Assembly (NCBI GenBank): GCA_905250885.1
Contig: CAJNOQ010003503.1
Span: forward strand, 1 to 20,077
DNA from: Didymodactylos carnosus
Taxonomy: Eukaryota > Rotifera > Eurotatoria > Philodinida > Philodinidae
Direction of reading: 5' to 3'
Length of the DNA stretch: 20,077 nucleotides
Shown: piece after piece, positions 10,371 through 19,880 of the stretch
Layout: every line of letters begins with the position of its first letter
Position numbering within the stretch: the first letter of the stretch is position 1
Made by a program: the position numbers and the translations under genes
Notes under the pieces: model-generated
The model's database searches: none
What the model saw: only the letters and a program-made list of their open reading frames with translations
What the model was told of the DNA's origin: nothing

Positions 10371-10549
10371 GACGTGTTGTTATGACATGATGTCGTGTTA
10401 GATGTAAAGGACACATGGTACTCACAAAAATCAGCAGAATCTAACTTATGCAGTTTCACGTGATATCTAAGGACAGTGAAATAATTCTAAATAAGCCTCA
10501 ATTTTTTGGTTTAGATTGAGTGCTCAGGTCAAACACTCATAATACGGGA

Positions 10550-10735
10550 GATACAAAATCATACGAATCGTACGAAAATGTATAATTTCGTATAATACGA
10601 GTTTATACGAATCTGATTAGACGATGTCCAGCTAATTTGTATAAAATCGTATGGTAAGATTCGTATAAGATGATATCATCTGAATCGTACGGCACGGTTT
10701 CATACGATTTGGTGTAAATCATACTGGCCAACAGA
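10550..10735. repeat. Cluster of TACGA / TCGTA motifs in both orientations
   Basis: About ten copies of TACGA or its complement TCGTA, many extended as ATACGA(A/T) or TTCGTATA, occur within about 185 bases (for example atacgaatcgtacga near 10561 and cgtataatacga near 10589). The copies point both ways and are irregularly spaced. It resembles subterminal repeats of a DNA transposon, or a cluster of protein-binding sites; no terminal repeats were found to define an element. Confidence 0.55.
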
Positions 10736-10860
10736 CTAGTTCATTTTTTATTCTAAAGACTTTGATGTTTAAAAACCTCAGATTCAAGTTCAGATCATGT
10801 TTAAATGTTTGAGTATTAACTTGGCCAAAAAAACGCGCTTAAACTACAGATGTAGATGTG

Positions 10861-11769
10861 CTTAGGGCTATCCAAAAGTAGTGAGGGAGGTACTCTTTTT
10901 TCTTATAGAAAGCTTGAAAAAAATTTTCTTTTTTGTGAACAGATAGAGCGTCTTTCGCTCTATTTTTCTATGCTATTTGATCAGTATTCAACTAATATCA
11001 TAATAATAAAATTTCGATACGATCTGTTCCTTCGCATATGTGCTGGTAGCATGAATGCTCGTAAATACTTTTTGAATAACATTTGATAGCAACAACATAG
11101 AGAACTGCGGTTTTCATCATTGGAAAGAAGAGATGAAGACGCATCGAACTTTTTCTAATATGATTTCTGAAGTGTTTTTATTCATTTATTTTCTAACCGT
11201 CGGAAAAATGCTTTTTTATGGAAAAAAGAAAAAACAGAAAAGTTGATCGAAAATCGTAGTAGAGGTTCGTCTGAAATACGTACTATCCCCAAATAATTAA
11301 ATTTACACCTGAGTCTTTCGCAGTGTGTAGATCATCGATTAGCGGTTTGAATGTGAACTTGTGAACCTGATTATTGGAAATTCACTGTAAACAACTCACG
11401 GGACAGGTTTGTTCTTTAAAAGGTCAACTAAAAACCATACAAAAAAAGATTAGAAAAATCAGTAATATATGGTTCGATGCGTCTTCATCTCCTCTTTCCG
11501 ATGATGAAAATCGCAGTTCTCTATCTTGTTGCTATCAAACATTATCCAAAAAATACTCACGAGCATTCGAGTTCATGCTGCCAGCACACATATGCGAAAG
11601 AAATAGATCTTATCGAAATTTTATTATTATGATATTAGTTGAATACTGATCAAATAGCATAGAAAAATAGAGCGAAAGACGCTCTATCTGTTCATAAAAA
11701 AGAAAAATTTTTTCAAGCTTTCTATAAGAAAAAAGAGTACCTCCCTCACTTCTTTCAGACAGCCCTAAG
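10861..11769. repeat. Foldback element, arms about 290 bp, termini CTTAGGGCT
   Basis: The left arm 10861-11149 is the reverse complement of 11472-11769, with a spacer of about 320 bp. It begins cttagggct and ends agccctaag, a sharp terminal inverted repeat. Each arm contains a self-complementary motif, atagagcg...cgctctat, with a 5-base loop, so hairpins are nested within the hairpin. Frames at 10856-11086 and 11374-11649 fall in the arms and are not supported as genes. The TTAGGGC-type terminus recalls Tc1/mariner-like or other DNA transposons, but a clear target-site duplication is not visible. The element looks like a non-autonomous miniature transposon. A partial relative lies near 19806-19880. 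Confidence 0.85.
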
Positions 11770-13141
11770 TAGTACCATCCTTACTTCTGAGTGGATGCAT
11801 CTATGTGAGATCTAACTCCCACTCTGTTGTTTATTTGAAGCAAGTGAATGACTATATAGTGGACAAGTTGAGCAAGAGTTTTGCAAGAACAGAAAGAGTT
11901 AGGAAAACCACATGATGACATAAGAGTTGTGCAAGAATGGCATAGGAGTAGAATCTTATGAGCTGCCAGGGACGGCAGGTCATAACATCTACACATGAGC
12001 AATAGTATTTATGATAAAGTTTTAAAGTCGATTGGATCAAGTTATCAAGGGCTCATAATCTAACTGTACTGAAGGCACTGTTGAAAAAACACAGTTTGTA
12101 CATTGTTTTCCTCATGGCAGCGCCTATATCTCCGCGAAAAATCATCGAAAACTTTGGAGAGCGACTTGTTGTGTAGAGAACACGCGTTGCCCGATGTGCT
12201 TAGTAACACTAGTTATATTTGACTTCAACATACTTTTCTTTTCTAAAACTAAAATAAATAGATAACTTACGAGTCGTCGGTTGAAAGCAATGTAACTTGA
12301 TAGAATGACTGTGCACACTGTGATATTCAGAGTTAATGTAAAACTAAGGCAGAATACTACGTTTTCTTTCTTTCTTAACACCTCCTTCTTTCTTTTCGAA
12401 AAGCATGTTGACAAATAATGCTGATGAAAACATGGAATAATACACAAAACAGAAGATAAGGGAGACTTTGATCTCTTTTTACATTACACACGAGTGAAGG
12501 ATCCCAATTTGCAAATTATTTTTTCAATGAAACTAGGTGGGCTATATGTAATTGATGACGCTGATTTCGAATGTGAACATCGGAATTACCTGTAAGCTTT
12601 TGTTGATCGGTTTTCTGATAATTAGATCTTCAGAAAATTACGAATACTCCTCTAGGCCAGATAGTCACCCAACCGCAACATATTCGTTTGGTTTCACGTT
12701 AACAAAACCCGAAGGGTGTTCTTCATAGTCGTGGACTTAAAAAAGTTTTTGCTACTGGCGGCGGCTAGTTCTACCATCCTCCCTAAATTCGGCATTGATT
12801 CTTCATAATATTCCAGACGTATTTTTTTAGACGACGATTCGTCTTCGAGAGCGTGAGAAGCGCACAAAAGTTAACTATCCCCATTCGTCCGTTGTTCTCT
12901 AAGTATACTATAAACTAAGCATCTGATTGTACAACTTCAATTATTGTGAAAAATATAAGAAAGAACAGTGAACTTGATTTTTGTAATTCGTCTTCAAAGA
13001 TCAAGTTCGTGTGTTCGGTCCTAGCTTCACACAACGACTGATTTTGTGTTTTGATAGTATAAGTTTCAGAATGATATAATGGGAATTTATATTCTCCATT
13101 TTGTTCTGGTTCAAAATTAAAGCTTTCTGATTCTGTTTTAG
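11770..13141. other. Interval upstream of the lectin exons; first exon not found
   Basis: The missing 5' exon of the lectin-kringle gene, with its start codon and probable signal peptide, should lie here or further left. It must end one base into a codon. The only short hydrophobic ATG stretch near by (13079, MGIYILHFVL) would need an intron of about 31 bp and gives the wrong phase. Repeats in this interval include the second copy of a dispersed repeat at about 12505-12580. The frames at 11781-12447 on the minus strand have no recognisable domain. Confidence 0.4.
12505..12580. repeat. Dispersed repeat, copy 2 (copy 1 at about 10270-10370)
   Basis: This is the direct-orientation partner of the segment at about 10270. 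It shares tgcaaatt.ttttttcaatg and aactaggtg and then a more diverged tail with tttcgaat. It is shorter than copy 1 and has no coding features. Confidence 0.5.
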
Positions 13142-16100
13142 ATTTACCGAAAACGATTCATGGTAGAATATATGGCGGTCTCGGAGGAGGACCATTTGAT
13201 GATTCAATCAATATACGCAATTTAGATAACTTTTCCACCTACTATCCATCTCAACTGAGTTTCAGTTGGTGTGATTGGTTAGAATCAATGAATATGACTT
13301 ATATTCTTATTTCTAACACGACTAAAACTGTCCATACATGGAAAGCCAATCGATATGGTGGAGATCCCAACTGTGTTTCCAAAACGTTTTCATTGGATAG
13401 AGATGAACGAATTCAAAAAGTTTCTCTTACATTTGGTGAACATTGGTCAACTGCAGTTCCAAGACATCATTATATTATACTTGGTATTCAATTTCATACA
13501 AATAAAAATCGAATGAGTCCATATTATGGTAGTCAATTTAGAGGAGTAACAGTCGAGGAAACCTATGATGGTTATGTGTTAAACTATATAAGTGGTACAG
13601 CTGGCAAGTTTATTGATCAACTTCAATTACATTGGGTTCTGGAAGATAAACAAGTTCAAACTTGTCCAATTTTACCCAAAACTATCCACTTAAATGATCG
13701 ACATTTTGGTATGTGAGCAGGAGATCACGCTTCAAGTGATTATATGTAGACTAGGGTAGAAGGAGAGATATAAAGAAATGAGCTGAATCTGGACACGAAG
13801 AAATGGCTTAGGTTAACATTTGGTTAACCATGGGAGTGGCTCTTAGGCCTTCTAAGATCCGGTGTCTAGAAAACCAGTTTTTCAGTAACTCTAAAAAATA
13901 GCTAAAACCTTTCTTAACAAGACATAATTATAGCGCACAACGTTGTGATCAAAATGCGACATCCAGCTGTACACTACCTTCCTTTGCAAAGTTATAGAAT
14001 TTAATAGAAAAGCGCTGAATGTTCATTGTCAGAAAGCTACAAGCATAAGGAAAAAATGAATTTAGGGCTTTTCTTGTAAATTCTATAACTTTGCAAAGAA
14101 AGCTCGTGTAGACCTGGGGAATGTCTCATTCTAATCAGAAATTTGCGGGCTACAATCGTGCCTCATTAAGAAAGGTTCCGGTTACATTTTAGAATTTCTG
14201 AAAAACTTGTTTTCCGCAAAACCGGATATTTGAAAGGCTAAGGACCGCCGCCATGGTCATATTCGGAATCAGCATGGTCGATGGCCTACAACCCACTAGA
14301 TTCCGAATAAAAAGCATTTTATCACTTAGAGAGGTTCCCTCGTGAGTAGAAGAAGAACGTTTTTAAGGGTGCAATTAAAGTAATCAGATATACACAACTT
14401 ATTTTGCCTAGTTTTTGTATCTTTTTAGCAAATACTGACTGTTACAGCGCGTCATTTGGAGGAGATTATGAAGGTACACGCAATTATACAGTTACAAATA
14501 GTCCATGTAAACCATGGACACAAACTGTTTCACCAAATAATTACTGCAGGTTAGTATCCGGAAAACTGTATCAGATTCAACCAGACTCTTAGGAAACAGA
14601 GACATGTTAGCACTCAGCAGGCTGGACTAGCAGTAAAATATAACAAAATTTTCTTGAGTCCAAAATATGCCATAATTATATATGTTGAAGAATGGTATAT
14701 AGTAAGAACTATTCTATTGATTTCGCTTACTACCTCGTAAGAGCATATGAGGCATGCTCATGGCATTTCGAGAAAAAATAATGAAAAACTTGAAAACTTC
14801 ACGTAAACGTTAAGGTTATTCATTAAACACGGTTTCAATTGTGTTTGCTCAAAATGTTTTTGTGAAATATCGTATTTTAAAAAGTTTTACGCTAACTCCA
14901 TGGAAAAAATAGAGGAAAAGTTCGGCAAAGGATCTTAAAAGAGCAAATTGTCCATCTTAAATTGACCAAAGTTTCTACTGTTTTGCTCTCTTATGCATAG
15001 AGAATCTCGTTTCTCAATTAGCTGAAACAACGCAGACGTTTTATAAGTCTCATAATATATCCAAATATTATCTAGCAACAAAACTTTGAATCATTCTGAA
15101 AAATTCGCTCCCTATTTATTTTCGTTTGATAATAGTGGCGACATTTAAAATTATCCTTACTGATCAAAACAAGTCCGATAAAATATCGGCGTTATTCGAC
15201 AATTAATGCTCAGAAAACATCGGCTATTAACCATACTACATTCAATATGAGTAGACACTCGACACTAGGGATGACACTTTACTAGTCACTCGGCGTTACT
15301 TTACCAGTTAAAGTAACGAACTTAGTTACTTAGCAAATAGTAACTATGTTAGTTACTCGTTACTGGTAACGAAGTAACTATATTAGTTATGCGTTACCAG
15401 TAACGAGTAACTAACATATAAAATACGCTGATTATCAATAATCAGTTAAGAATAGAAGAAAAGAATAGAGTTAATTTTATTTGCTCAACATACGACTGAA
15501 TATTTTTTCGTTTAGGTGCGTAAATATCTTTAAAAGTTAGGAGCAGAACGCGATAAGAGGATATGGAAGACTACTCCTTCTCTTCACTTCTTGCAATACT
15601 CTCATGAAGTACTAAAATAATTTTTTAGCGAAACAGCTTTTGTCGATGGTTTCCACACTCTTAAAAAAAATTTTAAGTCAAAAGCGCCTAAATGTTATGA
15701 GAAATATTTTCGTTTTGCGTTATAACTAGTAAATTTTAGAGCTTTAGTCATACTAGGGAAAGGTGACTTTTTCAATCAAGATTTGTATAATAAAACGACA
15801 GAGAATATCGAAAAGAAGTTGAACATGCCTTTTTCCTTAAAAAACATTTTTGTTACTTCGTTACCTTCAGGAGAGTAACGAAGTAACTAGACTAATTACT
15901 CGTTACTGGTAACGCAGTAACTGAATTAGTTAGTTACTAGTTACTAGTAACGAGTAACTACTCTCGTTACTAGTTACTAGTACTAGGCATCCCTAATTCG
16001 ATACTCTCGAAAAATCCCGGCACCTCTTAAGAGACGCTAAGAGAAGGTAAATCATAGGTGACTTCGTCGCCGGTATGGAAGTGATATCGACTGATAGGAT

Positions 16101-18498
16101 CTATGAGTAAACTATATACTGTTTACTTTTCGTTTTTTCGGTTGATATTCAAGAAGAAAGCTATAAGAATCCATTAGGAAATGTTAAACCGTACGAATCG
16201 TAATGTATTAAGTAAGAAATGTTTTTGTTGTTGAAAGAGCGTGTCTTTCGTCTTGCATCTCAAATTGTTTTTGAGTCAAAACTTGAAATTTTTCTGATAA
16301 ACACGTCTTTCACTTCCAGACTACATTTTATCATTTACTAAAGTCAAATATGGGTTAGAATTAAAGTTGAATTTCTTTACCTTTGATTTCGATCCAAAAT
16401 CGATTGAGGATAGCTAAAGCGATTTTTTTCAACTGGGAAAAAAGGTGCAGTTTTTCATACCATACAAGATTATGATATTTTTTACTTTTGCTAAAGTTTT
16501 TATTTTAATATAGGACGTTTACTCACGCTTATTATCTTATCAAATTTATGTCTCTCTTAAAGAAACGTTGAAAATGCTGTATTGAAATTTCTAAAAATTT
16601 ACGATAATAATTTTCAGAATTATATGGATGATAAAAAACTCAAACTAAAGTAAAAAGAAACAGTCCGATAATAGAAATACAAGATATTCTTGGTTACTGG
16701 TACTGTGCGTTTAAAATACACATACTAACTAAAATAATGTGGATAACATGTTGAATAGGGCGGTGGCGGATGTGGTTATAAGTAGCTTCGGTTATTGATT
16801 TATAACCATAACCGGTTCATGTCTTAACTGAGAGAATAAAGAGCTATCAAACATTACATCTTGTGTAGTTTTTTTCTTTTTTTTTTGAATGAGACATTAT
16901 AAGCAATAAAATGGTTTCATCGACTTTTTCAAAAAAAAATGACTAAAGTCGACTTTAAATATAAAATTCTTCTAGTTGAACACTCTATTATTTAGTGCTC
17001 GCTCCGCGCTGAATCAAATTATATAAAAATTCGTGACACGACATTTTCGCGAAGACTTGTTTGTTGGAAAAGAAGAATAAATGAGAGTGATTTTGTATTT
17101 TGTATATCATGTTTTAAAACCTGAGTGAAGTTACGTGGTTAATAGTCATTATCTGATACAGTCACAGTCACAGATATCTAGTTTCATTGCCTATCGTATT
17201 TGACCGATTTTCTCTTCGGTACACGATAAACCGGTTTTTATAGCAATGCAGAATCCGTGATACGAATCGTTCTGCGAACGATACTACTGCGAACAGGGCT
17301 CCGACTCTTCCACGAATTTTTTCATAATACATATTCGGACATTTTTGGCAGTGTATTGCGGGAGATGGAGATGTGGGCAGTATGAGAGTGAGTTTCAAAA
17401 AATAGTTTCACAGAAAACATATTTTCATGTTGCGAAACTAAATATCTCTGACTGTATCACATAATGACTGTTAACACAGTCATAGCTTCACTCAGGTTTG
17501 AAAACATGATATGCAAAATACAAAACCAGGCTCATTTATTCTTCTCTTCCAAAAAACAAGTCTTCGCTGAAATATCGATGTATCTAAAAATTTGGCGCTA
17601 GGTGCAAAATTTTCTCAGTGAATCCAACAGCGGGTTCCTTTTAATTTCATTATGACTTTTTCTGTTGTGTCTATATAATCGACATGATTTTTCCTCAAAT
17701 TTTAGGTTTTTCATTGGCTGAAAGAGTCCAAGTAGGTTAGCTTGCATATGACATAGACATTTTGATATGCACATATCATGCACAGTCCTAGAAACCAGCT
17801 AATTATCATCTGACAAGAATGATGACAATACAGATACATCTTGTTTTCGCTTTTTTTTCACGTTTTTTACGAAACACTGGTGCACAAAAAGACCGAGACA
17901 ACTCCTAATAGTCTCGTTTTCGTTTCCAACAGATCAAGAACGAAGAAAAATTGAAGTACCAAAATGTCAATTTGTCTATGTGATATCTGAACTAATGAGA
18001 AAAATAAAATTTGGGCAAACACCACGTCGATTATGTGAACACGAAAGAAAAAGTCAAAATAAAAGTAAAAGGAACCCACTGTCGGACACCGAGAGATTTT
18101 GCACCTTGCATCAAATTTTTATCTAATTCGATTTCTTTTCGAAACTTTCTATCATAATGGTTTAAACTTCATCTAGACGCGACTTATTCGAAGTGAGAAA
18201 AAGTTTTCATCATCTAAAAACAACCAGGCGTGTCTTTCAGCTTCTTTTTCGTCTTTATTCTATTTTTTATTGACATATGTATACTCTTCTGTAGAAATCC
18301 TGAAAATGCTGCACCGTATGGTCCATGGTGCTATGTAACAAATACTGAATGGGAATATTGTGGTATTCCATTGTGCCGTATCGGTAAGTTTATTTACATT
18401 TTTCATTTTTTATTCTTTGTATTAATCTTTTACCTTTTTTTTTTATAGAGGATCGACTAAGGGCAGCTTATAGCAATAATAACGATTACGGCGATTAA
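13142..18498 (+). CDS. Jacalin-like lectin plus kringle-like domain protein (5' incomplete)
   Basis: Exons 13142-13708, 14429-14549, 18295-18383 and 18449-18498 give 275 residues ending in TAA. The acceptors are gttttag, ctttttag, cttctgtag and ttttatag, the donors gtatgt, gttagt and gtaagt, and all phases fit. Residues 8-165 form a jacalin-like lectin: Gly-rich GGLGGGPFDD (12-21), YGGDPNC, and the sugar-loop type motif SGTAGKFIDQLQLHW (151-165). Residues 193-257 are kringle-like, with cysteines at 194, 216, 229, 242, 252 and 257 and the hallmarks NYCRNP, PWCY and YCGIPLC. Only 12 residues lie between the second and third cysteines (about 28 in classical kringles), so the histidine-containing loop is missing. 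A short acidic tail closes the protein. The role is inferred: carbohydrate binding plus a disulfide-bonded adhesion module, probably secreted. The kringle is split by a 3745-bp intron, but the join AG|A restores CRNP exactly. The first exon is missing: the visible part starts inside a codon. Confidence 0.85.
13828..14256. repeat. Foldback repeat inside the lectin gene intron, arms about 175 bp
   Basis: The left arm 13828-14000 pairs with the right arm 14080-14256. Landmarks are cagtttttcag against ctgaaaaacttg, acctttctta against aagaaaggt, and the strongest match, tttgcaaagttatagaat, against attctataactttgcaaag. Both outer ends carry ccatgg. The arms are diverged, with indels in the outer half, so this is an old element. 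It occupies more than half of the 720-bp intron between the lectin exon (ending 13708) and the first kringle exon (starting 14429). Confidence 0.75.
15266..15995. mobile_element. hAT-like non-autonomous DNA transposon (MITE)
   Basis: The element opens with TAGGGATG at 15266 and closes with CATCCCTA at 15995. About 24 terminal bases are imperfectly complementary (tttactagtcac against gtactagtaac). Both subterminal regions, about 15290-15420 and 15850-15980, carry many GTTACT/AGTAAC and CGTTAC/GTAACG motifs in both orientations; the AT-rich core has none and no transposase. Flanking bases ctcgacac on the left and ttcgatac on the right (one base out) agree at 6 of 8 positions, as a decayed 8-bp target duplication would. 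TAGGGATG-type ends with 8-bp duplications are known from hAT elements; the family call is inference. Confidence 0.7.
17021..17597. repeat. Inverted repeat in the large intron, arms about 165 bp
   Basis: The left arm, about 17021-17186, pairs with about 17433-17597. Matching landmarks are cgaagacttgttt at 17050 against aaacaagtcttcg near 17559, gaataaatga against tcatttattc, and cctgagtgaag near 17121 against cttcactcagg near 17487. The spacer of about 246 bp carries no domain-bearing frame. Its right end overlaps the left end of the next inverted repeat, and its left end (atcaaattatataaaaattcg) resembles both ends of that repeat. Confidence 0.75.
17570..18135. repeat. Inverted repeat in the large intron, arms about 190 bp
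   Basis: The left arm, about 17570-17770, pairs with about 17957-18135. Landmarks are aggtgcaaaattttct near 17601 against agattttgcacct near 18092, gcgggttccttttaa near 17631 against aaaaggaacccac near 18067, gactttttct against agaaaaagtc, and ataatcgac against gtcgattat. It lies just upstream of the acceptor at 18294. Frames on the minus strand at 17598-17783 and 17867-18079 fall in the arms and are not genes. Confidence 0.75.
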
Positions 18499-19138
18499 AT
18501 AACCGATGATTTGATATTGCCAAGAGTTGAACAAAGCTGAATATTAAAAGACAGCACAGTCTGAGAAAATCTGCTAAATTATTTGTATTTATTGCGCTAT
18601 CGTAATCGTATTCTAACTGCATGGACAAAATACTTTGATAGACAGACTAGGCATGCCTTGGTTACAGTTATTAACTGCTCAACCGGTTATACACATTTGC
18701 GACTGTGGTCAATCGTAATCGGTTACAAGTATTGGTGGGCTATGAAACTGTAAGTGTCTTAGACGGTCGGCATGGCCAGATAACTCTATTATCGGAGTGA
18801 AATTCCGTGATGAAAGTTTGATATTTTCCTCTGTAGATATTTTTTTAACAAAAGTATGTGCAGTGTTGTGGAACATCTAGAATTGTAAAGCAAACGTTTC
18901 TCTGCAAAATGAAGCGTCTCGAGCAAGAGGGAAAAAGCGAGGATCGCCCCCTCTTTTAATCCCTTATGCTCCCTATCTCGAAAAAAAATATTTGAACTTC
19001 TATGAAAAAGAAAGACGAAGAAAACCGAGATTTTTATTTCCTCGACTGAAATACCGATTCTAAGTCCTAACATGTCTGTGTTTGTGTTCGCAGTACAGAA
19101 AAAACCTTATTATTCATCCCGGAAAACATATACAGCCA

Positions 19139-19290
19139 TGAAAATTTCATAGTAGAGGTAATCGACTATAGAGAACCGAAAAAGGATTGTGAGGAACCAC
19201 GAGGATTGATTCTGTTGCTCGAAAATTTTATATTTGCTTGATTGGATGAAAATGCTATGGAATAGGTAATCGACTATGGGGAATCGGGAA
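19139..19290. repeat. Direct repeat pair, period about 108 bp
   Basis: The core aggtaatcgactat occurs near 19157 and again near 19265. It is followed by agagaaccg in the first copy and ggggaatcgg in the second, and preceded in both by tgaaaat about 17 bases earlier. The similarity outside the core is weak. Confidence 0.5.
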
Positions 19291-19805
19291 ATAAAGGTCG
19301 GCCTTCGTGTGCGGATACAGCTAAAATGTTCCAGTTATGAATCCTTTGAAGAAGTTTGTTAACATATTCACCTCTGGGATGCTCTCCGCCATCTAGTCCT
19401 AGATTCTCCACTTGGCTACTGCGAGTGCTAGTTTACAGTCACGGTAAGCACCCTAATAATAAATCCAATAACTGACTAAAAGCGTATACGACTGCCCACA
19501 CCGAAACCGGGTGCCAACCTCAATTTTACCAAAAAAATTCAAAAATCAAGAGAAAACTTCTACGACCTGAAATAATCCACTTTCCCTATTTTCGTATAAA
19601 GCCCAAAAGTTCCTGATTCAGTCGAAATCGGTCTAAACTACCACATAACATCAGCAGGTACTGTATATTATCTCCTAAATACTGTTTCTGACTTAACTAC
19701 ACTGAAAACTTGCTGTTACATTTTTTCTCATATAAGCCTTACTTTCAGTCAAGAGAATAATTGTTCTTCATAACTACTATCCGTTCCAAATGGTCAGACC
19801 GCTGG

Positions 19806-19880
19806 TTGCTTTTTGAATAACTTTTGATAGGAATGAGATAGAGACCTGCGATTTTCGCTGTTCAATAGCCAAGACTTGAG
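19806..19880. repeat. Diverged relative of the 10861-11769 foldback arm
   Basis: The stretch tttttgaataac.tttgatag followed by atagag.cctgcg.ttttc matches the left arm of the foldback element near 11070-11125 (tttttgaataacatttgatag ... atagagaactgcggttttc). Only about 70 bases align and no second arm is visible before the window ends, so it is a fragment or a distant family member. Confidence 0.55.

Larger units (their letters stand above)
9999..10860. other. Gene-free interval with a TACGA/TCGTA motif cluster
   Basis: No convincing gene follows the membrane protein; the frame at 10117-10332 has no recognisable domain and its end lies in a dispersed repeat (about 10270-10370). The interval also holds a cluster of TACGA-type motifs at 10550-10735, listed separately. 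Confidence 0.35.
14550..18294 (+). other. Outsized 3745-bp intron packed with repeats
   Basis: This intron starts gttagt after TGCAG and ends cttctgtag before AAATCC, joining the two halves of the kringle. It is about sixty times longer than typical introns here. It contains the hAT-like element 15266-15995 and two long inverted repeats (17021-17597 and 17570-18135). Other parts, 14600-15240 and 16000-17000, show only small hairpins, such as ggttataa...ttataacc at about 16774-16804, and no gene. Confidence 0.75.

Noticed and set aside
11374..11649. Ninety-one-codon frame as a gene
   Set aside because: It straddles the spacer and right arm of the foldback element, so its openness follows from repeat sequence rather than coding constraint.
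11852..12040. GCAAGA-rich stretch as a tandem repeat or gene
   Set aside because: Only two or three short matches occur at irregular spacing, and the overlapping frames on the minus strand carry no recognisable protein.
13079..13141. ATG followed by MGIYILHFVL as the signal-peptide exon of the lectin gene
   Set aside because: Joining it to the exon at 13142 needs an intron of about 31 bp and leaves phase 0, but the lectin frame needs a one-base carry-over.
14404..14592. Stand-alone 62-codon protein containing half a kringle
   Set aside because: The half kringle continues exactly through the donor at 14550 into the exon at 18295; the open frame outside 14429-14549 is intronic.
18230..18448. 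Stand-alone membrane-like small protein
   Set aside because: Its hydrophobic ends are translated T-rich intron sequence; only 18295-18383 is a real exon.
16760..18780. Pair of ggttat/accgg-containing patches (about 16771-16820 and 18659-18730) as ends of one element
   Set aside because: The shared words are short and their order and orientation do not define consistent termini.
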